Shown here piece by piece: positions 5,925 through 8,375 of a DNA stretch of 8,375 bases (position 1 is the stretch's first letter; every line of letters starts with the position of its first letter). Source of the stretch: M3007 sp038249605 (GTDB lineage Bacteria > Bacteroidota > Bacteroidia > Chitinophagales > Saprospiraceae); the NCBI GenBank assembly GCA_038249605.1, contig JBBSDH010000193.1, positions 1 through 8,375 on the forward strand. Reading direction: 5' to 3'. Below the pieces are notes generated by a model, which had not been told where the DNA came from, searched no databases, and saw only the letters and a program-made list of their open reading frames with translations. A program made the position numbers and the translations under genes.

Positions 5925-7561
5925 CTCACCCGTACCCGCCTGAGTTCCGCGCCCACCTGCACCCTGTTCATGCCCAGGTATTGCAAACGGTTGAGGTACG
6001 CCGCTCCGCGCAACATTTGCAACCCTACATCGGCTACGCGACGGTTTTCCCAGGTTTCCAAACGTGTGCCTTTTACCCAAAGGTTGAAAGCGCCCATAGC
6101 CGGTCCGCACCAGATCTGGTAGTCGAGCTCGCGGCCAGGTTCACCACGGTTGGCCCAGGCCGATGAAAGTCCGAGGTACCAGCGGAACACCAGCGCCATT
6201 TTGCGTTTGGGATTGTTTTCCGCGCGCTCCAGCGTTTCCGGATCGCGCTGTTGGAAAAAATCAACACAGTGTTTCCAGATGTCATCAAACGTACCTTTCA
6301 ACAAGTTTTTTTCAATGTTGGCCCGCTCTTTTTCGGGTATCTCTGTCCAGCTGTTGTAAGATTCGTACATGTCGTACAATTTCTGCGCCCGCAACCCAAA
6401 AAGGGTGCCTTTTTTCAATACCTGCAACTTCACACCCATCTCAAACATATCGGCAGCCGGGGCCATGATGATGTCGGTCATGTCGGCCTGGGCCAGTACT
6501 TTGCGTACGTGGTCGGAGGATCCCGACTCACGGCAGGACTGGTTCACAGAGCCCGTCACCACATACGCGGCGCCCATGGAAAAAGCAGCCAAAACGGCTT
6601 CGGGTGTACCGATGCCTCCTCCTGCGCCTATGCGTACAGGCTGCGAAAATTTGAATTTTTGTTGCATCTGATCGCGCAGGTTCAACACCGAAGGCAGCAA
6701 ACAAACCAGCGACCTGTTGTCGGTGTGCCCGCCCGAATCGGCCTCCACAGTAACGTCGTCGGCCATGGGAACCAAAGCCGCCAGCCGTGCCTGTTCGTCG
6801 GTGATCTGACCAGCATGGAGCAGGGATTTCAAAAAGGACTCCGGAGCCGGCTGCATGAAATGCGCGGCAACTTCCAGCCTGGAAACTTTGGCGATGATGC
6901 GGTGGCCGATGTGTACCGATCCGTCCGGGTTTTCACTCAATCCACTCACGCGGTAACGCACCACGTGCGAAGTAAGCGCCAAAAAAGCAGAGGCTTCGAT
7001 CACTCGTACGCCCTTTCGCAGAAAAAGGTCGACACCGTTGCGCTCGAGGGCTTCTTCGTTGGGACTGTGGATGAGGTTCACCGCATACGGTCCTTCGGGC
7101 AGCGCTGCCTGGATGGTATCGATGGCCGTTTCTATGCGCGAAAGCACCTGTCCGCCCGCGCCAAACGACCCCAGCATACCGGCTTTGCCCAGGGCAATCA
7201 CCAATTCGGCCGACGCGATACCGTTGGCCATGGCGCCGGCCATGTAATTGTATTGCAAACCATACGTTTCCCGGAAAGCGGGATCGCCCAATTGTTCCGG
7301 TTCAAAAGCCGGAAGTGTGGCGATCAGCTCCATCTGTGCCAGTTCGGCAGGATTGTCGGTGCCCATGCTGCCTGCAACGCCTGTGGCGCCCTTGTTGTCC
7401 CGCACGATGAAACACCGCGAGCCCAGGTTTTCGAGGATCGAACGAATGCCCTCCGCTGCAAAAAAAGGCGCCGACGGATGTCCAAACCACTTTGCTGTAC
7501 CCGTTGGTTGAGTGTAGGTGAGGCAGTGGATTGTTGCCGGTATGGTTGCTGTATCAGTCAT
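5921..7561 (-). CDS. pfaD: PfaD-like enoyl reductase of a PUFA/polyketide synthase
   Basis: This 546-residue flavoenzyme has a TIM-barrel fold related to 2-nitropropane dioxygenase. In PUFA synthases PfaD reduces enoyl-thioester intermediates on the carrier domains. Seen in order: the N-terminal segment typical of the family (KWFGHPSAPFFAAEGIRSI, 24-42), GSFGAGGQ (131-138), the hallmark EADSGGHTDNR (273-283), the glycine-rich flavin phosphate loop GAGGGIGTPEAV (312-323) and VTGSVNQSCRESG (335-347), then MAPAADMFEMGVKLQVLKKG. The C-terminal half (390-546) is the extension shared by PfaD proteins. Length is normal and no residue looks damaged. The ATG at 7561 is 14 nt beyond the stop of the PfaC-like gene, so the two form an operon. 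The A-rich leader before the ATG has no Shine-Dalgarno sequence. Confidence 0.95.
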   Translation of the reverse strand: MTDTATIPATIHCLTYTQPTGTAKWFGHPSAPFFAAEGIRSILENLGSRCFIVRDNKGATGVAGSMGTDNPAELAQMELIATLPAFEPEQLGDPAFRETYGLQYNYMAGAMANGIASAELVIALGKAGMLGSFGAGGQVLSRIETAIDTIQAALPEGPYAVNLIHSPNEEALERNGVDLFLRKGVRVIEASAFLALTSHVVRYRVSGLSENPDGSVHIGHRIIAKVSRLEVAAHFMQPAPESFLKSLLHAGQITDEQARLAALVPMADDVTVEADSGGHTDNRSLVCLLPSVLNLRDQMQQKFKFSQPVRIGAGGGIGTPEAVLAAFSMGAAYVVTGSVNQSCRESGSSDHVRKVLAQADMTDIIMAPAADMFEMGVKLQVLKKGTLFGLRAQKLYDMYESYNSWTEIPEKERANIEKNLLKGTFDDIWKHCVDFFQQRDPETLERAENNPKRKMALVFRWYLGLSSAWANRGEPGRELDYQIWCGPAMGAFNLWVKGTRLETWENRRVADVGLQMLRGAAYLNRLQYLGMNRVQVGAELRRVRVS

Positions 7562-7575
7562 TGTTGGTTTTGTTT

Positions 7576-8375
7576 TTAAAGTTTGCCCTCCATTACTACC
7601 GCCAGATCGGTCACCTCATAAATACGCAAGGTGCCTTTCCACAAGCTCGCATCCGCCGTGATTAAAACGCTGTTGTTTCCCTTAACGATGGTTTTAATGT
7701 GCGCTTCCAAGTGCATTTCCGGGTCGTGGCTCAGTATTTGTCCGCGGTATTTCCATATGGTTTTGTGCGGCGCTGGCTGTCGGAAAGTGGCATTTCGCAG
7801 CCCCTCACCCAAATTTTGCTGCAACGCAAAAAGCTGGATGGCCTGGAAAATGGCTTCAACACCCAAGGAGCCAGGCATTACCGGATCCTGGTAAAAATGG
7901 CAGGTGAAAAACCAGTTGTGCGGCCTTACCGCTTTGCTTGCAAAAACATAGCCTTTTCCATACCTGCCGCCATCGCTCACCAGGGTGGCTGTATCGAGGA
8001 AATCAAGCTGCCCACCGGCAAGGTGCAATTGGGGCGAAGCGGGATTGGTCGATTTGAAAAGTTTCATTTTTCCAAAAAGCGAATCCAGTTTAACCGTCAT
8101 GCTTCTGCCTGACGGCAAAACATTTTCGCGCAACCAGGACGTTTTGTGCTCACCTTTATCCAAACCAGCTTGGCTCGACAAATCGTCTTTGGTGAAAAAC
8201 CCAAACGACGAACTGCCCTTGAAAAACGGCGCTCCGTCTACCGAACATTCAAACGTATAACGCTGCAAAACGGTGCCGCCCAAACTGGTATGGCTCACCA
8301 GACAGGCGTGGTTCGTCACGGTTTTACCCCGCAAATCCACCTGACGCAGCATCTCACCGTCGCCATCGAGGTTGC
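7576..8375 (-). CDS. pfaC: C-terminal dehydratase part of a PfaC-like PUFA synthase subunit, 5' end outside the window
   Basis: The frame is open to the right edge; an internal ATG at 8352 is preceded by coding-like residues (NLDGDGE), so the start lies beyond the window. The visible 266 residues form a FabA-like hotdog dehydratase region. The first half (MLRQVDLRGKTVTNHACLVS to the FKGSSSFGFF segment) is a non-catalytic-looking hotdog. The second holds the active-site segment NWFFTCHFYQDPVMPGSLGVEAIFQ, with the catalytic His in CHF and a Glu where FabA has Asp84. Such a domain removes water from 3-hydroxyacyl chains and sets double-bond geometry during PUFA synthesis. PfaC proteins carry ketosynthase and chain-length-factor domains before this region; those would lie to the right. 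A separate FabA-like subunit is less likely given pfaD next to it. Confidence 0.85.
   Translation of the reverse strand, partial: NLDGDGEMLRQVDLRGKTVTNHACLVSHTSLGGTVLQRYTFECSVDGAPFFKGSSSFGFFTKDDLSSQAGLDKGEHKTSWLRENVLPSGRSMTVKLDSLFGKMKLFKSTNPASPQLHLAGGQLDFLDTATLVSDGGRYGKGYVFASKAVRPHNWFFTCHFYQDPVMPGSLGVEAIFQAIQLFALQQNLGEGLRNATFRQPAPHKTIWKYRGQILSHDPEMHLEAHIKTIVKGNNSVLITADASLWKGTLRIYEVTDLAVVMEGKL

Noticed and set aside
6251..7579. Long + strand reading frame of 442 codons
   Set aside because: It lies antisense to the clearly recognisable pfaD gene, has low-complexity His/Arg-rich content with no motif, and is best explained as a shadow of the GC-biased coding strand.
1..8375. CRISPR array, tRNA or rRNA genes, transposase, phage genes
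   Set aside because: No regularly spaced repeats, cloverleaf-like sequences, rRNA segments or mobile-element proteins were seen.

Overview
The window looks like chromosomal DNA of a Bacteroidota bacterium, most likely a Saprospiraceae-type lineage. This is inferred from three things: the style of the leading lineage-type hypothetical protein, A-rich leaders instead of Shine-Dalgarno sites before most starts, and a polyunsaturated fatty acid (PUFA) synthase locus, a trait known from Saprospira and relatives. Species cannot be set from the sequence alone.

Layout. Positions 1-1335 (+) hold the 3' part of a helical-repeat hypothetical protein. Positions 1441-2505 (+) hold an AraC-family regulator gene broken by a 157-bp palindromic element (2263-2419) that lies between TA duplications. 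Removing the element plus one TA restores an intact 301-residue regulator, so this looks like a recent MITE-type insertion into the second DNA-recognition helix-turn-helix. Positions 2622-3449 (+) hold a short-chain dehydrogenase (SDR), the likely target of the regulator: a 16-bp motif upstream of the regulator gene recurs upstream of the SDR gene with 15 of 16 bases identical.

Positions 3459-4256 (-) hold a stand-alone cyclic-nucleotide-binding-domain protein, followed by an overlapping small membrane-protein gene that appears to carry a 1-nt deletion. Positions 4456-5103 (-) hold a 2-oxoglutarate/Fe(II) oxygenase with no usable ATG start. It is divergent from 5190-5924 (+), an Sfp-type phosphopantetheinyl transferase.

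Positions 5921-8375 (-) are the end of a PUFA/secondary-lipid synthase operon: the C-terminal dehydratase part of a PfaC-like subunit, then the complete PfaD-like enoyl reductase 14 nt downstream. The transferase gene converges on pfaD and the two stop codons overlap. The likely logic is that the transferase activates the acyl-carrier domains of the synthase, PfaC ketosynthase/dehydratase domains build and dehydrate the chain, and PfaD reduces the enoyl intermediates.

The most interesting signals are the inserted element, whose + strand RNA would fold into a 53-bp hairpin in which every transition between the arms is a G-U wobble, and the shared operator-like motif linking the broken regulator to the SDR. 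No tRNA, rRNA, CRISPR array or transposase gene is visible.
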